DNA from: Liolophura sinensis
Lineage: Eukaryota; Mollusca; Polyplacophora; Chitonida; Chitonidae
NCBI RefSeq assembly: GCF_032854445.1
Contig: NC_088295.1
Coordinates: forward strand, 47,603,385 to 47,667,384
Reading direction: 5' to 3'
Length of the DNA: 64,000 nucleotides
The notes beneath the pieces were generated by a model. That model was not told the DNA's origin and did not search any database. It saw only the letters and a program-made list of their open reading frames with translations. Of this stretch, positions 34,097-47,100 are shown piece after piece. Each line of letters begins with the position of its first letter. The first letter of the stretch is position 1. The position numbers and the translations under genes are program-made.

Positions 34097-35050
34097 TTAT
34101 GAAGAGCGATTCCACAACACTCTTTTTGCGAATCCTTTTGATCCGTCCGGGCCTTTAGGCTGGCGCAGGACTGTCAGTTTGGGTCCCGTAGGGTCGTCAT
34201 TCATGCTCTTTAAGCGGCTGAGTAATCGTTCTGGACGACGCTGGTCACTGAAAAAAATGAGACGAAAAATTTTCCGAAGAGCACACAAAATAGCTGTTAA
34301 ACGATTTAATCATACGATTATTGTTTAAACAGCACTTCAGAAGATTTCCATTACACCACAGATGTCACATTAACGAGGAGCAAGCCTTGCAGAGTCCTCA
34401 GGAAACCTTGCCGAGCCCCCAGGAAACCTGGCAGAGACCTCAAGAAACCTTGCAGAGCCTTCAGGAATCCATGCAGAGCCTCAAGAAACCTTGCGGAGCC
34501 TTCAGGAAATCCATGCAGAGCCCTAAGCACACTGGACCTTGTCAAGTGCCAGGCACACTTGGCAGCTAGCAAATGGCAGCTAGGCTTGAATGCATGACCT
34601 ATAGGTGACTGCAATAATGCACTCGAGCAGCCACATTAGATCCTTAACAGAAAAAATGTCATGATCTCTTCTGAAGGGTGCCTGTATGTGCACTAGACAA
34701 TGGAATTCTTTTGTCAGTTACATATTTAACTATAATGAAAGGATATACTGTACATGCTTCTTTGTATTTCGATCACATGATCACACGTCATTTATTCACT
34801 AATGGACTGCAAATTCATTAAAGGCTGCTTTTTAACTTAAGGGTCCAGTTAATCAAAAGTGTATTAAAGGCTAAGACAGGTTTAAATCTTAATACCCACC
34901 TTGGTTTAACAGGACTAAACTAATAGGGCTTTTGTCCAGTTTAAAGTTTATACCTGGCCTAACTGCTAATACACTTTGGAAAAATTAAGGTTTGATTTCA
35001 AATGCAACATTATTGCGCACTGTGGTCTCTAGCCTTTGGGCCAATCAGAC

Positions 35051-35101
<51 letters not shown>

Positions 35102-38100
35102 ACTTTGTTGATGTCAACAGGATCCAATAACTTCTATGATTTCAATAAAAGTTTCATGATTCCTCAATCAAATAAAATACTTACGTTAGTTTACGAAGAC
35201 TGCAGGCTGAATATTTGCCATTTCTTTGGTTTTGTACCACAACAAATTCAACCTCATCTCCAATTTGAATATCAGCTCCATCGTGAACTTCAGTCATGTG
35301 GAAAAATAACTTCTTCCCTTCTTCAGCCTCATAATTAATGAACCCAAACTGCCAAGAGAAAAGGAGGTTAAGCTAAAAGTTACAGAACATAAATTTATTG
35401 GAAATTCATCCAGAAAATCAGAGATATACTTGATCATATCCCACTTATACAAAATAGGCCGATTTCCAATTAATATTATGAAATGTAAGAATCTGTCCAT
35501 TTAATTACATAATACACAGCAACAGTTTTGCTGTTTCCAATACTGATGCATCAGCAGGTTCAAAAAACATTTGAACATAAAACGCATTTCTAACAGTGAA
35601 TCCGCATGGTCAGGGATAACATCCCCACAAAAATTAAAGAGACTATACCGAGACACATGTATATTTTTTTACAGTAGCCCAAATACTTACTTTCCACAAA
35701 ATATCAGCCTTGTGCATGCATATGTTACCATTCCAAATCAGCAATTAAGTTCACAAACTCGTAAAGCGGGTCACATCATAACTTTTTCAAACTTCAGGAT
35801 AATTTTAAGACTGTTAAAAATACATGCACAAGTTTGATATTTACTTATTTATTTGATTGGTGTTTTATGCCGTACTCAAGAATATTTCACTTATACGACG
35901 GCGGATAGCATTATGGTGGGAGGAAACCAGGGGAAACCCACAACCATCCACAGGTTGCTGCGAGACCTTCCCACTTATCAAACACAAGTTTGATATTTAC
36001 TCAAGGGCAACAGTTAGAGCTATAGTTGGCAAATACAGAAAATCTGATTTAATTAGGGAATACTGATGTTTTACCTAAAATCTTGCTTAACATGTCTAAG
36101 ATTTAGCAGGTCTAAGAAGTATGAAGTCAGGGGTTACCTCCCTTCTTTTCAATTGGCACTGCTGTTTAGGACTAAAAGGGAATAATTACAACTTTACAAC
36201 GAAATGTCCTTTTCAGCTTGCATGCTTCTTAATTCCACACATTTTATTTGGATTGTACTTTTCTACTGGTAAACATGTAATATAGCTTGTCATGCAGAGC
36301 CAGCTTGATTAAAATCAGAGAGCCTACCTGTCCTTTGACAGAGTCCACTTTAGCCCGAATGTACTTTCTGGTGGCAGCAATGTTGACCGCTCTGACCTTC
36401 CCGTTAGACTTGACCATGGCTAGCTGAAACTTGACTACGTCTCCCTGTTGTAGGAAGTCTCTTTTGTCAGCCAGACTGGTGATCCCGTATGTGTAGGTTG
36501 TCTTGACATCATCTGTATAGCAAGCAATTCAAACACACAACTCCAATTTATTTGATTGGTGTTTTACACCGGATTCAAGAATATTTCACTTATACAACAG
36601 CAACCAGCGTTATACTGGGAGGAAACTATGCAGAGCCCATGGGAAACCCATGGCAAACCTTCCAACGTACGGCCGGAGAGAAAGCCAGCATGAGCTGGAC
36701 TTGCACTCACAGAGACCGCATTAGAGAGGCTCTTGTGTCATTACGCTACGCTAGCCAGCCAGCCAGCTGAAAAACTGAGCCATGGAGGCTCATGCTGGCT
36801 TCCTCTCTGGCTGTACGTGGGGAAAGTCGCCCAACAACCTGCGGATGGTTGTGGGTTTCTCCCAGGCTGTGCCCCGTTTCCTCCCACCATAATCCTGGCC
36901 GCCGTCGTCTCAGTGAAATATTTGTGAGTATGGCTTAAAACACCAATCAAATAAATAAATAAATAAACTGAAACATAACCTTATCGTGCCTCCCACTGTA
37001 TGGTTTATGGAAGTTTTGCATTAGGCTGTCAAAGATTCAGTACATGGTAACATGCTTCAGCTTCAAATATCAAAATACTTCAACCATAAAACTATCACTA
37101 CCTTAATTCTTTTAAAAGTTGGGACACATATTAGTAGTGCTGAAAGTAGATATTACTTCTTTACCAGCCTTTTGGAATTAGGGAAGATATGAGTATGTTG
37201 TTCAAAAGATGGTCTAACCATGTGAGAAAAGAAACTCAATATTCCTGCTAGGATTACATATATATTGGCTAAAATGAACAGACTGGGTGTCCCAAATTTA
37301 GAAGAAATAGGGTAATGTGATATTTTTCCACACTGCCAGACAAAATTTTCTGATGGGATTAACTCTCACAAAGACTGAAAGAAGACATCAAATTCCCTGT
37401 TCTTTTGGAGATTTTTCAGGACAACACAGATGCCTACACTTACAAAGTTACACTTCCAGCTACTTACCGTCAAATCCAACCTGCACTAACCCAGCATACT
37501 CCTCTTGTTCCGGGTTCACGATCCGCATAGGACGGATTATCTTCCCCTGGAGGATTCCCTTGTCACGCTGAATTTCCTGCCAAAATGGATATTATTTGAT
37601 TCACTTATTCAGCTGGTTTACTCAGCTTGTAATGCTGAAGTATACTGAAATCATCAGGTCACAGGATCACCAAGCTGTCTTGTACTTAAGTGAACACAAT
37701 CATCACTTGTGGTAATATCCCAAACTTGTAATATTAATTTTCAGTTTTGTCACAAAAGTCTAAAAAAAAAAAAATATATATATACATATATATAATAATA
37801 ATAGTCATAATAATACTAAAACCCCCAAAATAAGGCATTCAGAGATTCCCACCAGCTCACCTACTGGTTGACACAGCAGTCAAATAGACAATGGAATCAG
37901 AATAAAGATAAAAGTTGAAAGTGTCGTAGTCGTAAAGTCGTCATTGTGGAGAGTTCCTGCACAAAATCTGATATGCAAATTGTTGCCCTGCACAGAATGT
38001 GTTTACTATAGAAAACAAACTGAAGTTTACATAACTGGTAAATTTTTGAAATGAAAGTCTATCAATTCAAATTGTTAAAAAACATTCACAAAGCAATAAA

Positions 38101-41100
38101 ACAGTTCAACCTTTCATCAGTAGGCCCTTTGTAGATGTACACAGGCGAAAAGAAATATTACAAAAAACACAAACAAAACATAACTTTCCATTGCTGCCAT
38201 TATACAGGAGCTAAAAAAAAAAAAGCCTAACCTGCCATCTGAGACTGTACATTTACACACTATACCTTAAAATACTGAGCAACCCCCCCCCCCCCCCCCA
38301 AAAGCCTAACCTTCAATCCATGTGTGATAGCCCTATTTACAAGAGCTAAAGAAAAAGCTTAACCTGCCATACAAGAATGTGCATTTACACACCCTACTTT
38401 AGACTAGGGAGCCAAAAAAAGTCTAACCTTCAAACCATGTAGAATAGCCCAATTTACAAGAGCTAAAGAAAAAAAACAAAAAGCTTAACCTTCAATCAAT
38501 GAATTAGAGCTTTTTATGTGTACAGGAGTTAAAACTTGAATCCATGTATGAGAGTCGATTATATGGGAGCTAAAAAGAAAAACCTTGACCTTCAAACCAT
38601 GTATGAGAGTCCATTATACAGGAGCTAAAAAAAAAAGAGCTTAACGAGACACCAACACTTTTCTCCCTTCTCACAACACCTCGCTTACTTCATACAGCTA
38701 AAATCACTCACCTCTGGGGCTACTGTTCCCTTAGTTACACGCCGAATGTTTTCGGCACTAATTTTGGCACTTTTGCGAGTGAGTGTATACTCCACCTCAT
38801 CTCCGAGATCTAACTCAGATGCATCCCCATCATAGGCACTACCAACGACAATAAAAGATGTTCATCTGACTGACAGCCCTTAGAGCAAAACTACTGTATT
38901 AATGTAGGACAAGGCAAATAACACTAAATGACCCTTCAGTTCCGTAAAAATGCTGGAGATTACCTTTGTTTACTTATTTATTTGATTGAAGTTTTGGGTC
39001 ATGGTAGCCAGCATTATGGTGGCAAGAAACCCTAGACAATCTGTAGGCTGCTAGCAGGCCTTCCCCAAAGTACGGCCGAAGAGAAAGCCAGCATGAGCTG
39101 GGCTTGAACTCACAGCGTTGGTGAGAGGCCACTGGGTCACTGGACTGCATTAGTATGCTATTCACCCAACACTTTGTTAGATGTTGGTTATTTCACAATG
39201 GCATCTCCTTGTAACATATATATTTATACTGCGGCCTCCATGGAGTGCCATGCCTAACACACCAAATGCCAGGAGTTATATCACGTCAGGATCATTTACA
39301 TTCAATAATGTCTGCTGACACCTGTACATCTTTTAGAACAAATTCTGTCTTTCTTGTCTTTATTTTTTCATTTCATGCAAAACTAATCTACAGTAAAATG
39401 ATATCTAAATGATATCTGTCATTGTATATACTCACCTGAAGTGGAAAAACACCTCTTTGTCATGTTCGGAATTCTCAATGAAGCCGTAGTTCTCCTTCAG
39501 AGTTGCAATAAATCCATAGCATTTAGTCGCAGTGTTCCGCAAGACAACCTTGATGTTCACTGCAATCTTGGCTTTATTCCGCTTTTGTTCAGCAATTTGA
39601 AAATCCACCTGTGAAAAACATGAAGGCACAGCAACTATTGAAAAGAGCTTAAATTTTTTCCCTTTTCAGCTTGTCTATCTTAACCCTGAGTGCAACAAAT
39701 CATTAGGAAATCATTAGGAAAGCATGTACATCATTAAAAATGCTATGTATGAATGTATGCTTTGGGTCCTTTCAGACAAGGAGTCATTAAGTGTGTGTTC
39801 ATATAAAGTGTCTTTTCGTGGCAAGGCGAAGCGCTGCCACCACTGAAGCATCATCATGATGAAACTTGGCGAACCAGTCCTGTTTTCTTGCTCTAGCCTC
39901 TCAGTGTTGAGTACCATGTGATCCCCGGTTTCTTGAGTTTGAGACAGACGCTCCAATCACAATATTTAGATCAATGCTTAAAAGTGTTTTTGACAACTAA
40001 AAATTTCTCACCTTGTCGCCATATCTGGGGAGGCATTTTGGGTCAACGACGTCTTTGAGGTGGTATGGTATGTTTTCTATAGCACCTTCATAATCGAACA
40101 CTATGTTCCCAATATCACTTTCTTTGTTCTTAGCTGAGAGGAAGAAAACAAAAAAAAGTTAACATAAAGTAAGTACCAAATGTGCAAATTATATGGATTT
40201 GGGAATGACGAGGCTCAGATTGAACCCTACTTTATTGCTTACCACGATCATGATGTATCACTGGATATGTTCAGCGCACAGGATAAAACAAGAGTTCAGG
40301 TGAACACAACGTATGCCCCGAATGCATTTGTTGTATAAAAAATGTATAAAAGAATACCAGCAACATTGTGTTGAGTGTAACCCCGAAGGAGAATCTTCAT
40401 CGCAAGTGACAAAGGTGTCCACCTCAAATCCAAACTTTATGAGAAAAGAGTTGAAGATGTAGCCAGATAAGAATATCAAATCTGTTTATATCATATATAT
40501 AGGGAAAATCTAGTTATCTAGTTACCATGACAACTGCGAAAATGCACAAATGTGAGTGTCAACAAATCGTCATCTGTGTATCTATGTACTCGCCAAAAAT
40601 TAAAACTCTGTGTGGAAAACTGTTGGAATTATAGCTCGGACGCGAAATCATATCTATTTATATAGCATATATCTAGGCAAACTGGAGATCTGGTAACCAC
40701 AACAACTGCGGAAATGGACAAATGTGAGTTGCGACACATCGTCATCCGTGTATGTTTGTATCCACCAAAAATTAAAACTCTATGCAGAAAACTGTTGGAT
40801 TTATAGCCCGGGCATGAATATGGACGGCAGCCAGACAAAATCGCAATAACATAATACCCTCCACCTACTAGCAAGGGCATATAAAAATGCACAACTACTG
40901 TATGGTATAGTGTCCCAGGCAGCTATTTGTCTGTTTCTGGAACTTTTGCGTGAACTGTTTCCCCAGCAAGCAATAGTTAATTACCAGTATTACACTGGCC
41001 AGAACAACTCTCACATTTTGTTTTGCACAACTCAGTCCATTTGTTTAAATGTGTAACAAAAAGTCAGACCTAAATGTGAACCCTTTTTTTCTCAACACAA

Positions 41101-44100
41101 AGTCAAAGGAACTTTAGTCGCACTTTTTTATCCCACTCAACTCTTGACATTTGCACAACTATGCTCTGGATTTGTAGTCCTGCTCAAACCTGACCTTGTA
41201 AATGTTAGTAACTTACTTGGGCTTTTGTGAGTTGCTGGCTCCCGATCCACGGTGCCAATGTATTTCAGAGGGAGAACATTGAGGAAAGACACAGAACCTT
41301 TAGGTAGATACTTGATCCGAATAGCGATTTGTCGATTGGTTGGGTCCTGGAAAGAGAAAAACACTTTCTTCTGACAGTGGGGATAGGGTTCCCTGGGTTA
41401 AATCCTGCAGCCTTGGTCAAGCTTGAATAAATGTACCATACTTAAAATTCAGCCCAGGTAAGGCAAATCTCTCACACCTGCCAATCAGCAACAATTCTGT
41501 ATCCCTTTAAGGTAGGTTTTATAGGCGGGGAAACCCTGGGTTAAACCAGGGACCTTTGGCAATCTAGTCATGAACTTCTCCACACATTAAGAACACATAT
41601 CTTCAACACTGCCGTCATCCACTGACTGTTACCTTTGTCCCTACAAACAGGGAGAGCAGGGAAATCCAAAAATTCTCTTCCAAGGCCAGAGCAAGTGCTT
41701 ACCCACTGGATAACTATATATGTTTAATTTCCCACTGCTACATGTATAATCTGCCACCACAGAAGAGTGCATAAACACATGAAGAGCACGGTAACCAGGA
41801 TAGCTACAAAATGATATTTTTTCCACTTTCATACAATCAAACCTCACTATAATGCCTCTCTTTGTAACGCCATCCTCACTTATCGCCAGCCTAAGGACCT
41901 GGTACAAAAATCCCTAATGCTATTTTCCATAAGCTACCGCCTTCCTCGCTCAACACCATTCACCAGGCTCTTTTGAGAACAAAATGTATTAAAACAATTA
42001 GTATTGCCCTCACTGTTCCGCCAGCTATGGCTTCTAGTGACACTACTATGCTAGTCAGTATAAGCCATGAATTACGGCATGTGTAACAGGGGGAACTTCT
42101 GTTCATAAAATCTGTTCAGTCAATTTCCATTAGCCTTCACCGGCCAGTCAAACAACAATAAAATGAATGAAATTTCACTTTTATAACTAATGTGTTCGGT
42201 CACATGCTGTGATTTGGAAAAAGGAAATGAAGACAACTCAGTGTTCAATCAAAGACAGTTGCCAGACAAAGAAAATAATTTGTCACAGAAAACTATCCAC
42301 AGACTGGACCCACAGGAGGGTGGATTATTTCCTGGTTTTGCCATTGTAACATTATGACCTTCACCCTTCAGAAGCTGATTCGTTTGGGTGTCCCCTGTCA
42401 ACCAGCCCGGGGCAGTTGGGCAGAAAAACAGCAAAATCTGCAAAATCACTCTGCACAACCTTATTTATTTATTTTTTCTCTCAGGAAGCATTTTTTCTTC
42501 AAACTTAATGAACATATGACCACTAGTGTGATGACTGTTGTAAGGTGAAAGCTCAAATGAAATGATAGATTTGTTTGATTGAAGTGATTTTATCTCAAAG
42601 GTAAAATAAAATATATTCAGCTACAACTGTAGTTCCCTTTGGCATACGACTTTAAACAGCTTTACAGTTTAAGATTCCAAGTTTGGAAACAGTCTCCATC
42701 TCTGTAATGCAATGCTCAGTCAGCCTACGTTTTTGCATCTCACTACCCGCGACGAAACACCTCGATAAGCACTGTAATCTATATCTAAATTGTCATATCA
42801 GATATCTTTTTGTGATAAAAAAAACATGAAGAGAGGTTTGGAATAATTAAAGCACTGAATATGCATGTATGAGTGCTTTATTATACATAATATGCAGACC
42901 CTCACTGTACTGCCTAACTGGCTATACCACCAACGTAGCTTTGATTACAAACCCGGCGTTATAACAAGGTACCACTGTAATCCACACTGAATCACTACAG
43001 AAGAATTTGTTTATCACAAATAGAAGGCTGAGAAACCATACCTGGACCACAGTAAATTCCAATTCGTCCTGAAGAGTGATCTCCCTTGAGCTGTCCATCA
43101 GCTCACTGAAGTGGAAAAACATGCGTGCATCTCGATCTGTACACTGGATGAAGCCAAACCCCTCCTTTAGCGAGGACACAACACCCTGTTCAACAAACCC
43201 TCAAGTCATGAGTTACAGTCACCACTCACACATGAAAATTACAAACGGCTAATAAACATGCATAATGCCGATGGATGTATAGGTGAACAGAATTTGGAAA
43301 TTCCTTTTTCAGGGCTTCAACAATGTGAAACAAGGTATAGTTTACTGTAAAATATATTTTAATATCTACATGAGTTTGGCTGTGACTTCATTAAAAAAAA
43401 AATACAATATTTCAAGCACATTTCATTAGTTTTAGCTTATGGCAGTCATAACGAGACAGTAAAGCTCTGTAACTAGGACACTGTTTCTATCCGAATCTGG
43501 AACCCAGGCTCTGCCACATGTTGGGATCAGAGCAATTGGTTGCCGTTTAATCCTCAAGTCAGAGATCACGTAAAGATTTACACGTTCACCTGAAAGGCTG
43601 TGGTGACATTATGGAAAGGAGTATTTTGAAGCATAATATCACTCCCTCCTGCATTTACAGTTCATGAAACCTTCTGGGAAACTCTTGTGGGACAAATATA
43701 CACTAGTCACGTTAACAGGCCCACTGTTTTTCCCCCATAATTGCGCTATTCTGAGGTCAAATGTAGTGACAGTTTTGTGCCGTGCTCAAAATTACTTCAC
43801 TTATGTGATGGCTGCCAGCAATGTAGTCAGGTGGGATGAACCAAGGCAAGATGGAATATATGACTCACCGTATCTCGCTTTTCAGATGATGTCACGAATG
43901 TTTCATCTAGTAGCTCTATATGTGTGGCCCTCTGAAGCTTGTCTCTTCTGTCAGTAGCTATGTTAAACTCCACCACATCCCCTGTGAGGAGAGTGAAATC
44001 CCCGATTTGGTCCTTATCTCCATATGGTATTTCAACCAGCCTGAAATTGGCACAAAAAAATAAAGAGAGAGTTAGTGAGTGAGTGAGTGAGTGAGGGCTT

Positions 44101-47100
44101 GGGGTTTAACGTCGTACTCAACAATGTTTCAGTCATTTCAGTCATTCAGTCAATGTGCCTCCTTGTTGCAGGACGGATTTCCACCGCTCTTTTATTTAGT
44201 GCGGCTTCACTGAGACGACTTACCAAGTAAGCCGCCCCGCCCGAGCCATTATACTGATACGGGGTCAACCAGTCGTTGCACTATCCTCTTCATGCTGAAC
44301 GCCAAGCGAGGAAGTTACCACTTCCTCTTTTAAAATCTTAGGTGTGACTCGATCAAAGATTGATCCTGGATCTACCGGTCCCGAAGCGGACGAAAAAATA
44401 AAGACATCTCATCTTAGACTAGCTCCAGCAAGAAAAACTTAATACACTTTACAGTTCCTTTCTTCAGGAAACATTTCACAGAGTTGAAACAAATAAACCC
44501 AAATACCTTGACTACCATTACTAGTGTCTTCTGCACAATATTTATTTATTTGATTTGTGTTTTATGCTGTAATTTCAATTATTATTTTTTCACAGTGGCC
44601 AACATTGTGGAGGGAGGAAAACGGGTAGAGCACGGAGGAAACCCGCAACCACGCCCACTGCTTACAGACATTCCCACGCACGACCTGAGAGGAATCTAAC
44701 ATGAGCTGAGCCCTCTTAACGTTAAGAACACGTAACTACCATGGCAACCAGCACTGTGGGCAATACATCGCCAAGGTAGTTATGTGCTTTTTACGAGGGC
44801 TTCGTGCAAGTGGGCGCAGGAATTGAACTCACAACCACCACACTGGTCCCAGGTCACTGTGCTGTGCTATACACAAAGAACTTAATTAAGCACCACCCCC
44901 CCCCTTGGTTTTCACTGTGGCCATTTTGTACATATGCGTTTATGTTCCTCTGTATCAATGTGTAAAATGTGATTGGTTGTGAACCGTGTGGCCTGGCTAA
45001 CGTGCAAGCAAGGAATCCACCTGTATCTAAACTGGCCCAATTGGAAGCTTCCTTGTACGAGGAATGGCAGCAACTTCCCCTTCAGAATATCAGGAACTGA
45101 CAGGCACACGGCTGATGTTGATGTGAATCCTTTAAGATACCAAATGACATTTTTCCTGAGTAATTTCTAGTATGCTTTCTATTAAACTAACCACTCAGCC
45201 AAAGGGAACCAATTTTTGCAAAAGAACAGAAAACAGGTGGGGACTGTTCTGTGAACTAGGCTGCCATGATTTAAGTCACAGCGGACAAATACGTGCTTAC
45301 CCTTTTGCTGTCGTGTAGCCAATCCTTCCAGCCAAGGGATCACTCTGTCTTCTACTGTTCGCCCCTTTCAAAGTTTTTAACACAGTCCCTTTAATTCTAT
45401 CCAGGGCGATATCTTCAAAGATAACTGTTCCTTCAGCCAGTCGAATAATGTTCACAGCCACTTCTTTACCCTAAATGTGCATGAATCAATGAATGAATAT
45501 TACTGACTAGTGCCACTTTGGCATTAATTCAGCCACAATGTGCCACACTAAATTGTGAATTATTTAGTCAATTAAATTGGTGGAATAGCAAGACAATACT
45601 GCAAATGTTAGAAGTTGAAAATTACATATTCTGTCATTAACCCAATAAAATTAATTCACTGACTTCACAGGACATTTACATCCTACATGGGAGCATGAAC
45701 AAGTGTATGGGTAAAGGAAACTGAGCTGAGGCTCAAATAAACCACCACATTATGACATATCTCCAGAAGACACCTGAAAAATGTGACAGAAAGCTGCAGC
45801 TTATTGTGTTCTTCTCGGCCGGATCAATGGAAAGGGTTTCTGGGCATTTTCATTTTTACAAATACAAGAAAAAACTGACAACTGGTCTGATCACGGATAT
45901 GTTACACAATAATTTTATGACATACACAATATATTAACATATATGCACTTGCACAAACATACAAATATATCCTTGGAATCCAACACGGTAAGACAGTGTT
46001 TAATTCTCTGAAATCTACAAAAACAGCCTGGTCAGTGCATAATTTGAGTCCACTTGTATGATTGATTTTTTGATTGGTGTTTTACGACTTACTCAAGAAT
46101 ATTTCACATATACGACGGCGGCTAGCACTATGTTGAGTGGAAACCGGGCAGAGCCCAGGGGAAACCCACGACCATCCGCAGGTTGCTGGCAGACCTTCCC
46201 ATGTACGGCTGGAGAGGAAGCCAGCATGAGCTGGTCTTGAACTCACAGCGACCGCATTGGTGAGAGGCTTCTGGGTCACTATGTTGCGCTAGCGCGCTAA
46301 CCGACTGAGCCACGGAGGCCCCCCACTTGTATGAAGAATATAATTAGAATCATCATGCTTTCCGTCCAGAATTGCACCTGAGATTTATGAGCCAAAATTT
46401 GTATGTGGTGCAATAATATACTGAATAATACACTGCAGGAGAGCATTCAGATGGCACAATTTGAATGGCATATTACACATTTTGACCATTGTAACCGATA
46501 AGCAGATCTGACAAAAATCGGGCCTGTTGCACGAACCATAGCACAAAATTACAAGAACGTTTGTATACAAGAAACTTACATTTCTAGTTTGAACGTTGAA
46601 TTCCACATCATCTCCTAGAAGCAATTCGTTGATGTTCCCTTTAAATTCGCTGTAGTGAAAGAATATTTCTCGCACAACATCAGCGCGCTCGATAAAGCCA
46701 AAGCTCTCTTTCATTGAGCACACAACTCCCTGATGTCGCTCTGACTGAGGAGACGACACCCCATCTAGTTGTCTAGCACGGATGTTCCCGTTCCTTACAA
46801 AATCAAACACAAGAAGAGTTGTACATGTAAGAAATGACTGAACAATCACTTCTCAAAAACACATTTATCTAATTCATTGTTGTTTTACTCTATACTCAGA
46901 AAGATCAGAAATGTGCATTTAAAGGGATACAGAATCAATGCTGATTGGCTGACAGTGGAGATGGGATTTCCTATGTTAAACCCTGCAGTCTTGGTCATAC
47001 TTGAATAAATGTACCATACCCAAAATTCTACTTAGGCTAGGCATAGCCTAGACTTGCCTATCTCTCACACCAGCCAATCCGAGTCAATTCTGTATCCTTC

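Noticed and set aside
35036-35338. IYIYIY-containing frames at AT microsatellites (also 5392-5577 and 61543-61806)
   Set aside because: Products of (AT)n tracts; the coding exon at 35185-35348 belongs to CSDE1 on the other strand.
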